A program made the position numbers and the translations under genes. Below, piece by piece: positions 32,774-43,704 of a stretch of 64,000 nt of DNA. The notes below the pieces were generated by a model that saw nothing but the letters and a program-made list of their open reading frames with translations, made no database searches and had not been told where the DNA came from. The stretch is from positions 248,001 to 312,000 of the forward strand of contig JALRME010000024.1 of NCBI GenBank assembly GCA_026120035.1. Direction: 5' to 3'. The stretch is from Coleophoma eucalyptorum (lineage: Eukaryota; Ascomycota; Leotiomycetes; Helotiales; Dermateaceae). Position 1 is the stretch's first letter, and the number at the start of each line of letters is the position of its first letter.

Positions 32774-34697
32774 ATGGATTCCGCCGATTTGCAAAGCAAG
32801 AAGCGCAAGAGAAAGCACGGCAGTGCTAAGCAGGAGAGCGAGGAGGTTGTCCCAAATGCCACTCCTGCTACTGAGCTGAAGACGAAACGATCCAAGGTTG
32901 ACAAGGAGAGTAAGAAGTCTCGAAAGAGTTTGGAGGTCGAAGCAGAAGATGTTGAAGCCGGTGAGGAAGTGGAGGCAAAGTTAGAGAAGCCAAAGAAGAA
33001 GTCAAAGAAGAGCTCTAAATCGGACGAGGTAGAGGCCGAGGTTCCAGAAGGCGACTCGGACTCGGACGAGGGCGAGGATGTTACTGGCAACTTCGAAAGC
33101 GGAGCCGCCGAGGACGAGGATGATGGTGATAAGGGGGATGAATTGATTGAGGGAGCGGTACCAGGTGCAGGGACATTGACCCTGCCCAATGCTGGCGTCG
33201 AAGCTCAAACATTCGAGGAACTAGGCTTGACGGAAAAGACCATGAAGGCGCTTGCAGAGATGAAGTTCACAAACATGACAGAGATTCAGCGAAGGACTAT
33301 ACCACCGTTGTTGGCTGGACGAGATGTTTTGGGCGCCGCAAAGACTGGATCTGGAAAGACATTGGCTTTCTTAATTCCTGCTATCGAGATGCTTACTTCT
33401 TTGCGATTCAAGCCAAGAAACGGAACTGGTGTTATTGTGGTCTCGCCTACTCGTGAGTTGGCACTCCAAATCTTTGGGGTTGCACGAGAGGTCATGCAAC
33501 ATCACTCTCAAACTTATGGAATTGTCATTGGAGGTGCGAATCGTAGAGCTGAAGCAGAGAAGCTGGCTAAGGGTGTCAATCTTCTGATTGCTACTCCAGG
33601 ACGTCTGCTAGATCATCTTCAAAATACGCAAGGGTTCGTCTACAAGAACCTTAAGTCTTTGATTATTGATGAGGCCGACCGAATCTTGGAAATTGGTTTC
33701 GAAGACGAAATGCGACAGATTGTTAAGATTTTGCCAAAGGAGGAACGCCAGACGATGCTATTCAGTGCGACTCAAACAACCAAGGTCGAGGACCTCGCAA
33801 GGATATCTTTGAGACCTGGACCACTTTATATCAACGTTGACCACCAAAAGGAGCACAGCACGGTTGAGGGTCTTGAACAAGGATATGTAGTCTGCGACTC
33901 TGATAAGCGATTCCTCCTCCTCTTTTCCTTCCTCAAGCGTAACCTCAAGAAGAAGATCATTGTTTTCTTTTCCAGTTGTGCTTGTGTCAAATATCACGCC
34001 GAGCTTCTCAACTACATCGATCTTCCAGTTCTGGATTTGCACGGAAAGCAGAAGCAACAGAAGCGAACAAACACCTTCTTCGAATTTTGTAATGCTAAGC
34101 AAGGTACATTGATCTGTACCGATGTTGCTGCAAGAGGATTAGATGTAAGTACCTTGACGGCATCTTCCAGTTATGAAACTAACCGTTCTTTAGATTCCAG
34201 ATGTGGACTGGATTGTCCAGTTTGATCCTCCTGATGACCCAAGAGATTACATCCATCGTGTTGGTCGAACTGCTCGTGGATCCAACGGCAAAGGTCGATC
34301 CCTAATGTTCCTTCAACCCAGCGAAGTCGGCTTCCTTGCGCACCTGAAGACCGCACGTGTACCAGTCGTCGAGTTCGATTTCCCAGCTAAGAAGATTGTC
34401 AATGTGCAATCACAGCTAGAGAAGCTAATCTCGCAAAACTATTATCTCAACAAGAGCGCCAAGGATGGTTACCGAAGCTACTTGCAAGCCTACGCTTCTC
34501 ACTCTCTGCGTACTATCTTTGATGTACACAAGTTAGATTTGGTCAAGGTTGCAAAGAGCTTCGGTTTCTCTGCTCCACCAAGAGTTGATTTGAGTCTAGG
34601 TGCTAGTATGAGTAGGGACAAGAAGACGCAGGGCCGTAGAGCTTACGGAAGCCAGCCGAGACAGGGAGGTACTTTTAAGAAGAGAGACGCTGTTTGA
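32774..34697 (+). CDS. HAS1: ATP-dependent RNA helicase Has1 (DEAD box)
   Basis: Two exons, 32774-34144 and 34194-34697, are joined over a 49-nt intron (GTAAGT...TAG) to give 624 residues. ATG 32774 has good context, and the frame upstream has no ATG. Residues 1-130 are alternately Lys-rich and acidic, as expected for a nucleolar protein. The Q motif region ([19 protein letters not shown]...Q) is at about 147-172. Motif I AKTGSGKT is at 189-196, PTRELA at 225-230, TPGR at 274-277, DEAD at 299-302 and SAT at 331-333. RGLD comes right before the intron (454-457) and HRVGRTAR is at 478-485. The C-terminal block with [10 protein letters not shown] and a basic tail is typical of Has1/DDX18. Has1 remodels snoRNA-pre-rRNA duplexes in 40S and 60S ribosome assembly. 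The identity is secure. Confidence 0.95.
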
Positions 34698-34940
34698 TTT
34701 CTTAGAAAGGCGAAATTCAAACGGGATGGGCATTTGTTGGCGTTGTTCCGTGTAGGAAATGAAAATTTAATTGTTTTGGATCTCTGGTGTATTTCTGTAC
34801 CTCAATCGCGTAAATTGTCTTCCATGAAAAAGGTCTTGCTTGATAGCTCTGGATTCGTCGATTTTTCTGCTAGTTGCAAACCAAAATAGTCACGTTTATG
34901 CAGTAATAAAACAGAATCACCATTGTATTGGTCCCAACAC

Positions 34941-35752
34941 CCAGACGTGCAACAAAAAACAATCCTGTGTCACGCAGAGATGATCTATCAGGATTTAGCC
35001 ATCACTAGCGGGTGTCACAATGCAAAATCCGCTGCACCTCTACATTAGCTTGATCATTAAATGTACTTGAAGGAGTATGACCTACCCTGCTTAAATACTG
35101 AGGGTTTTTGGGAGATTGTAATATTACGAGCTCGACAACTTCATCCTTCGTATAGAATTTGCAATATGCCTTCTTGTACTCTTGATACATATCGGATGGC
35201 CCACAGGATAGGTTACTTACTGGCGCGTAGGTAACTCTCAACGACATTCCCTCCTTCTACGCTTCGATCGTTTCCCTCTTAGCTCACTCAAGACAGCGCG
35301 ATAGGATTTACAGGATAGTGCTGGAGGGACTTCAGAGTTTAAGTAGATAAAATAATCCAGCTGCTTTTTAGAGGTGCTGAGTGAGGTGATAGCTTTTCCG
35401 CTGGGATGACCTACAAACGAGCTTATCATGCACATGGGTAAGGCTTATTATATATGGGTGATGGTGGTGATGGGTTGGGAACACAGAAAGCTGTGAGCTT
35501 CATCTCCGACTGCGGTCGAACGCATTCAAGGCATAGTTACATAGCTGCCTTATGCTTTTAATTACATGTAATAATTGATCTAAACTTAACGCGACAGTAG
35601 ACGGTGGAGCTACACAAAGTCAGATGCCTATCACTTCCGCATTCAACCTTTGTATAAGGCCATTTTCTGTCTCGACGTGCAACAAAGGAAGAGTTCGCTG
35701 ACAACATGGAAGGCTGTATAAGGCCACTTTGGATCCAGACGTGCAACAAAAC
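34941..35752 (+). repeat. Dispersed short direct repeats with core GACGTGCAACAAA
   Basis: CCAGACGTGCAACAAAA occurs exactly at 34941-34957 and 35735-35751. A third, diverged copy at 35673-35686 has CGACGTGCAACAAAG. The two later copies sit in longer 38-bp direct repeats (35651-35688 and 35715-35752) that start TGTATAAGGCCA and match at roughly 30 of 38 positions. No inverted counterpart was found nearby. The origin (mobile-element remnant or binding site) is unknown. Confidence 0.75.
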
Positions 35753-36066
35753 ACGAAAAATCGGCTTATATACATGGCGATCCTGCCAGTCATGGATGCG
35801 CCAGCCTGCATACTTGAGCGGTGGAAGGCTAAACGGGTTGCGACATCATGTGATGTGAGAGGTCGAACGTCCAAGCATGTTCCCTCGCGCAGACTGACGT
35901 CGTGATCGTGGCCGGGCGTGTTGTTCTACGGCACCGGTCAAGGTCGCCGCGGGCGCCCGGCCTCGGGGTCTCGAGGAGCCAAGTGCCTAGGCGGCGAGAC
36001 AGGATTTGCCGGCGCAAGAAAGTCGAAAGGTAAAGGGTGCGACCTTTCTCGTGGCTCGGAGCAGCC

Positions 36067-36258
36067 GATAAGACCATCTGCCTCTCTTAGGTATGATTTT
36101 TGCAGCGTCTGAGCAATCTCTGGGAATCCCTGGGCCGGCGCGAGGAGATTTAGACGACAGGGCAGATTCTCCCCGCAAAGAAGGGTGGTTGACTCGATAA
36201 GATCGAGTAACAGAACAGCCTTATCGGCCACGACCCCACAGCCACCGTGAAAGATAAG
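36067..36258. promoter_or_regulatory. Cluster of four GATAAG sites upstream of the permease
   Basis: GATAAG occurs at 36067-36072, 36196-36201 and 36253-36258 on the plus strand and at 36220-36225 on the minus strand (CTTATC). About 0.1 would be expected in this length by chance. HGATAR is the binding site of AreA/NIT2 GATA factors, which activate nitrogen-scavenging permeases. The cluster is 440-630 nt upstream of the predicted start. Function is inferred. Confidence 0.55.
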
Positions 36259-36698
36259 GATGTTGCTCGTCGTTACGCGACTGGCCTCGTACCTATCATG
36301 GATCCTTCCCACCTGTAAGGAACGAAGATCCGCAAGAAGCTGCAAGCATCACACCGTGCTTCTCGTAAGTTGTTTTCTTTTCCTCGCCGTGCTAGTCTCT
36401 ATCTCCCAGACGGCCCTGTTGGCGTTGCAGGTCAGCTGCAGACAGTCCAGTGAGACACCCCAGCTTCGACATCGGCCTGGGGTTTGTTAAAGCCATCTCG
36501 CATTAGCCTCCCTTTCTTTGGATTTTGCTATCCTGCAGCTTGCATATTTCCTTGGGTTTAGGAGAAAGAGATTTTCAGAGATACTGGGTGCTCGTGCATG
36601 CAAGGACTTGCTAAGCTTGGCTTCCATCCGCTACTGTGCATTTGCAAAGGACCCTCTTCGATACTGCATGGCCCTTCTCTGGGTATATAAATCTACAG

Positions 36699-38756
36699 AT
36701 GCCCGGTTTCCAAGATGGGGACTCATACTCCATCAACACCCTCTCATCGAGACTGCCTTCTCCTCAAGGACTTCAGTCTTCCGCCGCCCGCAACAGCCGC
36801 CGACACAACGCGGAAAACGAACCACTACTTGCCGGTCCGTCGACACCAACCTATTCCAGGCCTACCAGTGAAGACCGTCTCTCGCGAAACAGAGTCCAGC
36901 GTTTCCTAGAGGACGACTTCCCGTCTCGAACTCAACAACGAAACCGTTTGCCATATTCTGAAGAAGAGCCATATTTCTTCAACCTCATCATGGCGAAAGT
37001 CCGAACTACCAAGCTTGGCCAGCTCATCGAAAAGATGGCGGTCGAGAGTGAATCCGGCTTGACCAGTACCCAACTGATGCTTCACAACCATGATTTGAAG
37101 CCAGGTCAGTAATCCTCTCATAGTAGCAAGAACACCAGCTGATCCTCTTCCAGTCGAGCCTGAGCGCAGACAATGGGGAGCATGGAACTTTGTTGGTTTC
37201 TGGGTTGCCGATTCCTTCAATATCAATACCTGGTAAGATTTTAAGCCTCCTTAAATTAAGTGGGCGAAGTGTTGACTTTGTAAAGGATGATTTCTTCCAG
37301 CATGATTTCAACCAGCGGTCTCTCGTGGTGGCAGTCATGGCTCTGTGTCTGGATCGGATACTCGATCGCCGCATGCTTCGTCTGCCTGACTGCACGAATT
37401 GGTGCAACCTACCACATATCCTTCCCGGTACTTTCACGATCCAGCTTCGGTATTTGGGGCGCACTTTGGCCCGTTTTGAATCGAGCGGCCATGGCATGTA
37501 TCTGGTACGGTGTTCAAGCATGGATTGGAGGAGAATGCATAACCCTGATGATCTCGGCTATCTGGCCATCCTACCAACACCTGCACAATGGCATTCCCAA
37601 CTCAGGAACGACAACCTATGCCTTCCTCTCTTTCTTCATTTTTTGGCTCCTTTCTCTGCCAGCCATCTGGTTCCCGGTGCATAAGATTCGCCATCTCTTC
37701 ACTGTCAAGGCGTATGTAGTACCAACCTGCGGTATTGCCTTTTTCATCTGGGCCATCGTCAGAGCTCACGGAATCGGGCCAATTGTCAAGCAGAAGAATA
37801 CTGCCCATGGGTCGAAGCTTGCTTGGGGAATCATAACAGGAATAATGTCTGCCATAGCCAACTTTGCCACACTGATCGTGAACTCAGCAGACTTCGCCCG
37901 CTTTGCACGTAAGCCGTCTGACGCTTTATGGTCACAACTCCTCACCATCCCCATTGGATTCGCCGTAACATCCTTTATCGGAATCATTGTTTCCAGTAGC
38001 AGCACAGTCATCTTCGGTACTTCAATCTGGAACCCTCTAGACCTTCTCCAGTCATTCCTCGACGAGGGCACTAGTGGAAACCGTGCGGGAGTATTCTTCA
38101 TCGCCTCTGCCTTTGCACTCGCACAACTAGGAACCAACATCGCTGCGAACTCCGTCTCGGCTGGTACAGACATGACCGCTCTTCTACCACGCTATATCAA
38201 CATCCGCCGCGGAGGATACATTTGCGCATTGGTTGGACTCGTAATGTGTCCATGGAACCTCCTTTCATCTGCAAACAACTTCACAACTTACCTATCCGCG
38301 TACTCCGTCTTCCTGTCCTCAATTGCCGGCGTTATAATCAGCGACTACTACTTCGTGCGCAAGGGCTACTTGGAGATTAAAGAGCTCTACTCAGCACGCA
38401 ACAGCTCACCATACTACTATGCCTACGGTATTCACTGGAGGGGCTATGTAGCATACATCGCTGGAATCCTGATCAACATCGTCGGATTCGTGGGTGCGAT
38501 TGGCAAGAAAGTTCCCATGGGCGCACAGTACATCTACAATCTGAACTTCTTCTGTGGATTTATCGTTGCAGCATCGGTATACTGGTTGCTCTGCACTGTC
38601 TTCAAAGTCCCAGCGACGAGTGAGGTCTGGTGCGAGGTTGGCAACGAGATCGAAGACCCGAGCATGGCGTATGGATATGATGAGGAGCATGCCGTTGTTG
38701 GCAAGGGGCAGGAGGTTTTAGGCATTGATAAGAAGGATGAGACTAGTTCCCTTTAA
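36699..38756 (+). CDS. NCS1-family uracil/allantoin-type permease
   Basis: Three exons, 36699-37104, 37154-37232 and 37286-38756, give 651 residues. Introns are 37105-37153 (GTCAGT) and 37233-37285 (GTAAGA). A cytosolic N-terminus of about 150 residues precedes the NCS1 signature WGAWNFVGFWVADSFNINTW, then GLSWWQSWLCVWIGY. About 12 membrane segments follow. NSADFARFARKP and GADMTALLPRYINIRRG-like blocks mark the Fur branch (uracil, uridine or allantoin: Fur4, Fui1, Dal4, and FurA-D of Aspergillus). Substrate cannot be decided by eye; uracil is the first guess. It is a plasma-membrane proton symporter by family. The acidic C-tail with several Lys could take ubiquitin, as in Fur4. The start is uncertain: a TATATAA lies only 9 nt before ATG 36699, so the next in-frame ATG (about 36990) or another leader structure is possible. 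The GATAAG cluster upstream suggests nitrogen control. Confidence 0.88.
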
Positions 38757-39776
38757 ATTTTGGCTTCTTTTGGGCTTTCGAGCACATACTTACGATTTGA
38801 TTTTTGCATATTTAACACGTTAGGTGGCTAGAGGCGTTTCTGACATGTCCAATGGGTCTGGGGAAGGGAAAACGCAGATGGCAATCTGTATTTTCATAAA
38901 GCGCCGGAGAAGAGTGTGAGAGAGTTGCATAGAGAGCGTTGTCATTTAATATTCCCTAGAAGCTTTTGTTTATATTTTTCACATCATGAAATTCAATACC
39001 CATCCATCTTTACCTTCCCTCTTCTTCTCCTTTCCTCCTTGAATCCATCGCCCTCTTGGCATGGTCAATACCAGTTGCAGGTCAGCATGATAATTACTTG
39101 GAGAAAGAAAGGACACGAGGAGCGATTCTCCAGTCTACAGGAGAAAGATTGTCCAACCAAGAAAAGAAAAGTCGAGAAGGGGTGGGAGGAAGGTAATTTG
39201 GTTTCATTTTTGGAAGGGGAAGCGCCATTATAACAATATTTTCTCTCTTTTTCACATGAAATGGGTCCAAGAGTGGTCCTGGGTTTTTTAGACCTTGAAT
39301 AAGTTTTCATTTTCTGGAAGGGGACATAGGCCAGTGAGCCACTTCACCTGTATCTGGGTGAACAACTCCAAAAATATTCCATGGAGCCTGGCTTATTTAC
39401 GGAGTTTACGGTTTTCATGCTATGAGCGGACACGAGACTAGTGGTGATGCTCTTGGAATATTACTACTACTACTATAATTACTTTTAAAGTCTACTTTTA
39501 CTCTGCTGTTTCATCGAGAACTCCACGCCATACCCAAATTCCATTTGAGAGTTCAAAAATGAACGGTAGTAACCTCCATAAATGGAAGAGGAAGCAGGTC
39601 ACCAGCATAGCCAGTAAGTCCAAGGAAGGGCTCCTAAGTAATGGTATATGCATCCAGACTCCACCCAAACAGAAAATACACCATACGCTTACACCCCCCA
39701 GAAGAGTGCTCTTTAAAATGACTAATACAAACCTTGCACACCTTCAGACAGTCACAAAGACAAATACCCTAAAGAC
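38757..39776. other. Convergent 3' spacer, permease and TPX2-like gene
   Basis: This is a 1-kb tail-to-tail spacer. AT-rich tracts, a CT-rich run near 39000-39050 and short frames only. No RNA gene, repeat or supportable coding sequence is seen. Confidence 0.6.
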
Positions 39777-42023
39777 TCAGTTATCAGCACCAAATCTAAG
39801 ACCTTGTGATCGGTCGAGAAGCATCTCCTTGACACGCTCGCCCATACCAGCTCTGCCAATACTACCGGCCTTCTTTAGCCTCTGCTTCTCAGCCCATTCT
39901 CTGCTTGCTTGACGACCTCGTTCAGCAGCTGCCTCGCGAGCCAATTTGGCTGCAGCTTCACGCTCCCGCTTCTCTCGCTCAAAGTCTTCGGCTCCTCGTT
40001 GATCTCGGTTATAGATTTCTTTAGCACGCTGTTTTTGAGCTTGAACATCAGTTACAGAGATAGTTCGTTGAGACGATAACCCATGCGTGGAATTATTGCT
40101 ACCTCCGGAGACCTTGCGAGTAACTGAAGTGTAGGCAGTCGTAGGATGGCGAGGGATGGAAGGACCTGGGCTGCGTGGAGCCGATGAGTTGGCGTGGGTA
40201 ATTTGTGCAATCGATGGACGGTGAGCACCAACATTGGCACCATTATGGCCAATAGATAGATATTCAGAACCCTCAATGCTAAGCCTACTCTTCCTGGCAA
40301 GACTAGCAGTAGTCTCACGAGGTAGGGTTACTGGCTGAAAACTTGTTCGACGAGGTTTTGCCCTGAATTCTCTCTTCTTTCGCTCCTCTTCCTCTTGCGC
40401 CTTCAACTTTGCTTCATGGGCCTCTCTCTTCCTCCGAGAAATGGCTTCCCCAGGCAATTCAAAGGATGGTATCGTTGGTGCTTTGGTCGACCTAACTCTT
40501 GTGAGGGTAATTTTGGGAGCTGCCTTTGCTTTGGGCTCGGCTAATTCACGCTGTGCTAGGCGAGCCTCCCGCTGCTCCTTTAATCTGCGAGCTACGGCTT
40601 CACCTGGTAGCTCAAAGGACGAGACGGTCAGAGGTTTCGATGACTTCGCCGATGGCTTGGGAGGCTGAAGACTGAGAGGGCGTCTAACTGGACCCTTCTT
40701 TGCTTGTGAAACATTTGTTTTCTCGACACTGGATTCTGTCTCGGAAGGCTCCTTGAATGTCATAGATGAAGCTCGTTTCAAGATCGAGGCTCTGGGCGCT
40801 GTGGGCTTCACTTTTAAAGACTTGAATCCATTTTCCGATGCTTCGAGTTCACAATTTGAAGACTGGATATGGTCAGTACCGGCACGTCGCTAACTCAGAG
40901 ATTGACTTACTTGCGCCGAGCCCTTGCCATGGATCTTCTTCTGGGGAGCAACAATGCTTGGAGTCAGTACCACCTCTTGAAGAGTGTCTATAGCTTCTTC
41001 AAATCGATCGAGAGCCTCGACTGAATCTTCGATGCGCGAGATTGACTTAGCCGGCGATCTGCTTGTGATTACCTCAATGAAAGAGTCGTCATCTGAATCA
41101 TAAATTGGGGATGCACGATTAGTAGTTTCGAGCCTTTCGACGTCTTCGAGTGTCACAGCTGAGGACTTGAAGGGGCTCCGTAGTTCCTGTGCATCTTGCT
41201 GATCATGATCTTGTACTTTGGTCTGTGACATATGGTCTACGAGTTCTGACTCTTCAATATTCTGCTTCAAAAAGTCATCCAGAGCTTTCTCCGCTAGATA
41301 CGAGGGGTTCAAATTAGCCTGAGGTGCTTCTTGCACTGATGATTGATCAATTGAAACTGTGGACGAAGAAGCTGCTACATGATGTTTGCCCTCGAGAAGA
41401 GACTCAGTAATGAGATACGAAATCGGAAAGCAGGCCTGAAAGCTTGAAAATGGAAGTCTCGTGACATGAGGAGAAAGAGATACAGGTTCTGCTGGCCCAA
41501 GAAAACAAGTTGGCCTGTTTATAAATAAATTCGTCCCTGTATACATACCTTCTTGCTTTTGTGCCGCCTGTCGTCTCGTCATTCGCATATTAGGTTGTGG
41601 AGTTGCTGTAGAATGACCTGCATTGGGGACCAAGTCTTCTGGCGACGGTGCTTGCAGGATTGAATCTGAAGTATCACATCTCGCGTTGACTTGATCCGGA
41701 TTCTCGTAGGGTGGAGGCGGGTCGAAGTGAGTATTCTGTTTCAAAGCAAGATCTGAATCGAGGACTGGAGTTTCGTCATCGCTTGTTTCTTCCTGGCTAC
41801 CCTTCTTCTTTGCCCTGGCCTTTCTGGTCTTCTTGCCAGCTCCAATTGCTTGCTTGTAAGCAGCCTTCAGCCCTTTGAGTTCGGCTGCAATGCCTTTCTC
41901 TTCCGGGGCAATATTGTAGTTGACCTCCATCAGAGCAGGAGCCGGAAGGCTGGGAATAACCTCAGTAGCAGTATGATCCTCGGAGATATCGATCTTCCGT
42001 GAACGGGTTACTCTAGCCATCAT
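39777..42023 (-). CDS. Uncharacterised protein with duplicated TPX2-like motif
   Basis: Exons are 42023-41549, 41491-40911 and 40862-39777, giving 713 residues. Intron 2 (40863-40910, GTAAGT...CAG) is required. Intron 1 (41492-41548, GTATGT...CAG) is 57 nt with no stop, so it could also be retained (732 residues). The N-terminal half is acidic and disordered, with a basic RKARAKKKG patch. The C-terminal half has two copies of a charged motif, FELPGEAVARRLKEQREARL and FELPGEAISRRKREAHEAKL. The second continues into EEEERKKREFRAKP, which resembles the TPX2 microtubule-binding repeat ending in F-x-A-x-P. A further Arg/Glu-rich helix (about residues 630-690) follows. I recall fungal homologues being mis-labelled carboxylesterase; nothing here resembles a hydrolase. 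A spindle or microtubule role is inference. Confidence 0.78.
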
Positions 42024-42794
42024 GCTGTCGCGACCAAGCTGGCCGTTTGCCAAACTTCGAGACAATATTTGCAAAGGTGGATGTTTTGTTTGTTTCTGTT
42101 GTATGCGATGCGCACGAGTATACGCGACACCGAAGCTGAGTTAGTTTAGAATATCAGTTGAGCACGGTCCAAGACGGAACAAGAGATTCAAAGGCCTTAT
42201 CGATTGTTGCAGAGGCGTGGATGACCATGCTGGATTTTTCAATAGCTGCTGGGTGTACCTCTTTGGTTGTTAGAGTGTTATAGCCAATTTGGTTCGGCGG
42301 GTGGATTGGCCGGGCAACCAAAATCCAAAAGGGAATTCGCGACCATTTCGTGGACCGCGTCGCGGGTCCTTCCAATGACTGTGACCAAGAGAGTTGTTGG
42401 AAGCAGGGGTACAATATGTATGTATACTTCTCGTCCTCATTCAACACCAGGAATTATCATGCCACCATATCTACACGTAGTTACTGGACTACTCCCATGC
42501 CTTCTCCGAGCTGTCTTTGACGACCGCTACTTTAATGACTCCAATTCAATTTGTGCCATGGAATCTTTCATCGTGTTCCGTCTCCAAGTCTATCTTTGAT
42601 GCTGACATGACTTCCTTTCCCCGACGTATTCTCAAGCACTTCAAGATCCCGGTGGATCAGTATCATGGTCCACGCGACCGCGATTTACAATCATATCCAG
42701 CGTGAAAACGCACCTCCAAGCCATAACGCCAGCCAATGCAATCGCTCCATCCCAGTCATAGCTCATTCAGACACGTTTTAACGAGACATGTTTC
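42024..42794. other. Spacer between the TPX2-like gene and DAD2
   Basis: Both genes are on the minus strand. This should be the promoter of the TPX2-like gene and the 3' UTR of DAD2. A minus-strand frame at 42154-42447 opens with GTG and shows no family resemblance. Nothing else is recognised. Confidence 0.6.
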
Positions 42795-43349
42795 TCATTG
42801 TCCAATCTCCCCCGAATCCGCAACGTGTTGGACTGCTGGAGCATGCTCCGTTGGAATTCTCACGAGTGTTTGCGGTAGCTTTATGGCAGTCTTGTTTTGG
42901 GTATTGTCATCTTGCTCCAGCGTCTGTTCTTCACTCTCTTCTAGGTCCTTGGGCTTAGGAATTTTGGCTGTTACACGGTCAGCGTTTCTCTCTTGTCGTA
43001 AGAAGAATCGATTCTTACCTGATGCCATACTGATGGCTCGAAGCACATTGTGCCAGTTGCCAAGTACCAGTGCAACAGCTATCATTGAAATTAGCATAAA
43101 GAAAGGATTCAACGAAAATGACAATCGCATACCCTCAGTTCCGTCTGATAGTGTTGAAAGCTTTTCCTCCAGCATTTGCATTTGCCCTGCAAGTCCAGCA
43201 CTCAAATCTCGAAGCTCCTTCAAATTCTCTAACTCAGCCTTCTTCTCGTTGATGCGCGCAAGTAACATGGGAGAGACGCCGGTTGAGGCTGATCCTGACA
43301 GTGATTGCTGTCGAAGGTGCGAGAGTGTGGGCCGTGATGAGTATGACAT
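42795..43349 (-). CDS. DAD2: DASH complex subunit Dad2
   Basis: Three exons, 43349-43133, 43078-43019 and 42967-42795, give 149 residues. Introns are 43079-43132 (GTATGC...TAG) and 42968-43018 (GTAAGA...CAG), both phase 1. The sequence starts MSYSSRPTLSHLRQQSL, followed by the Dad2 helix LLARINEKKAELENLKELRD and a second helix with QMQMLEEKLSTLSDGTEAVA. After that come LGNWHNVLRAISMASAKIPKP and the conserved end LPQTLVRIPTEHAPA. The acidic stretch EESEEQTLEQDD between them is variable in the family. The DASH/Dam1 ring links kinetochores to spindle microtubules in fungi. The gene is divergent from shugoshin with 355 nt between the start codons. The identity is secure. Confidence 0.95.
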   Translation of the reverse strand: MSYSSRPTLSHLRQQSLSGSASTGVSPMLLARINEKKAELENLKELRDLSAGLAGQMQMLEEKLSTLSDGTEGMRLSFSLNPFFMLISMIAVALVLGNWHNVLRAISMASGKNRFFLRQERNADRVTAKIPKPKDLEESEEQTLEQDDNTQNKTAIKLPQTLVRIPTEHAPAVQHVADSGEIGQ

Positions 43350-43704
43350 GGTGAGGTGTGAAGCACGTCTGCAGAAGTTGATGTTGAATTAAAGTCTGGC
43401 TTCGCGCATAAAGAATTGCTGTCGCGATCATACAGGATCGCAACGGTAAGGCTGTGGTTTGGTGGAGTTGCTATGAACAAGGGTATCCTTTACTGCAATC
43501 TCATTGCATATGGCGCTAACGCCGGATTTGGAAAGAAGGTAAACAAGTCGGTTGTTTTCTTCGTGGCTCAAAGATCCTGTCTCCACGTTCTGCTTCAATT
43601 TTGCTGCAAATCTGTTGTTCACTTTGTTACGGCTCAGGAGCGCTATATATTGACTTTCAAGCTCCGTTATAATCACTTGCGGCTTTGCCGAATGTTCAGC
43701 ATAG
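43350..43704. promoter_or_regulatory. Divergent promoter region, DAD2 / shugoshin
   Basis: These 355 nt separate two mitotic genes. A TATATAT lies at 43644-43650, about 55 nt before the shugoshin ATG. GTAAACA at 43539-43545 is a core forkhead-factor site; in yeasts Fkh factors drive G2/M genes. A frame on the plus strand crossing this region has no ATG-linked family content. The regulatory reading is inference from single short motifs. Confidence 0.5.

Larger units (their letters stand above)
34698..36698. other. Upstream region of the uracil-type permease gene
   Basis: This 2-kb region follows HAS1. It contains three dispersed copies of a GACGTGCAACAAA motif (34944, 35675, 35738), a CpG-rich stretch (about 35925-36030) and four perfect GATAAG hexamers between 36067 and 36258. 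A TATATAA sequence lies at 36684-36690. The minus-strand frame 35938-36345 (135 codons) lies in the GC-rich part and has no recognisable motif; I do not call it. Confidence 0.55.

Noticed and set aside
35925..36030. CpG-rich stretch as a sign of horizontal transfer.
   Set aside because: It is only about 100 bp with no gene inside; composition of short promoter segments varies.
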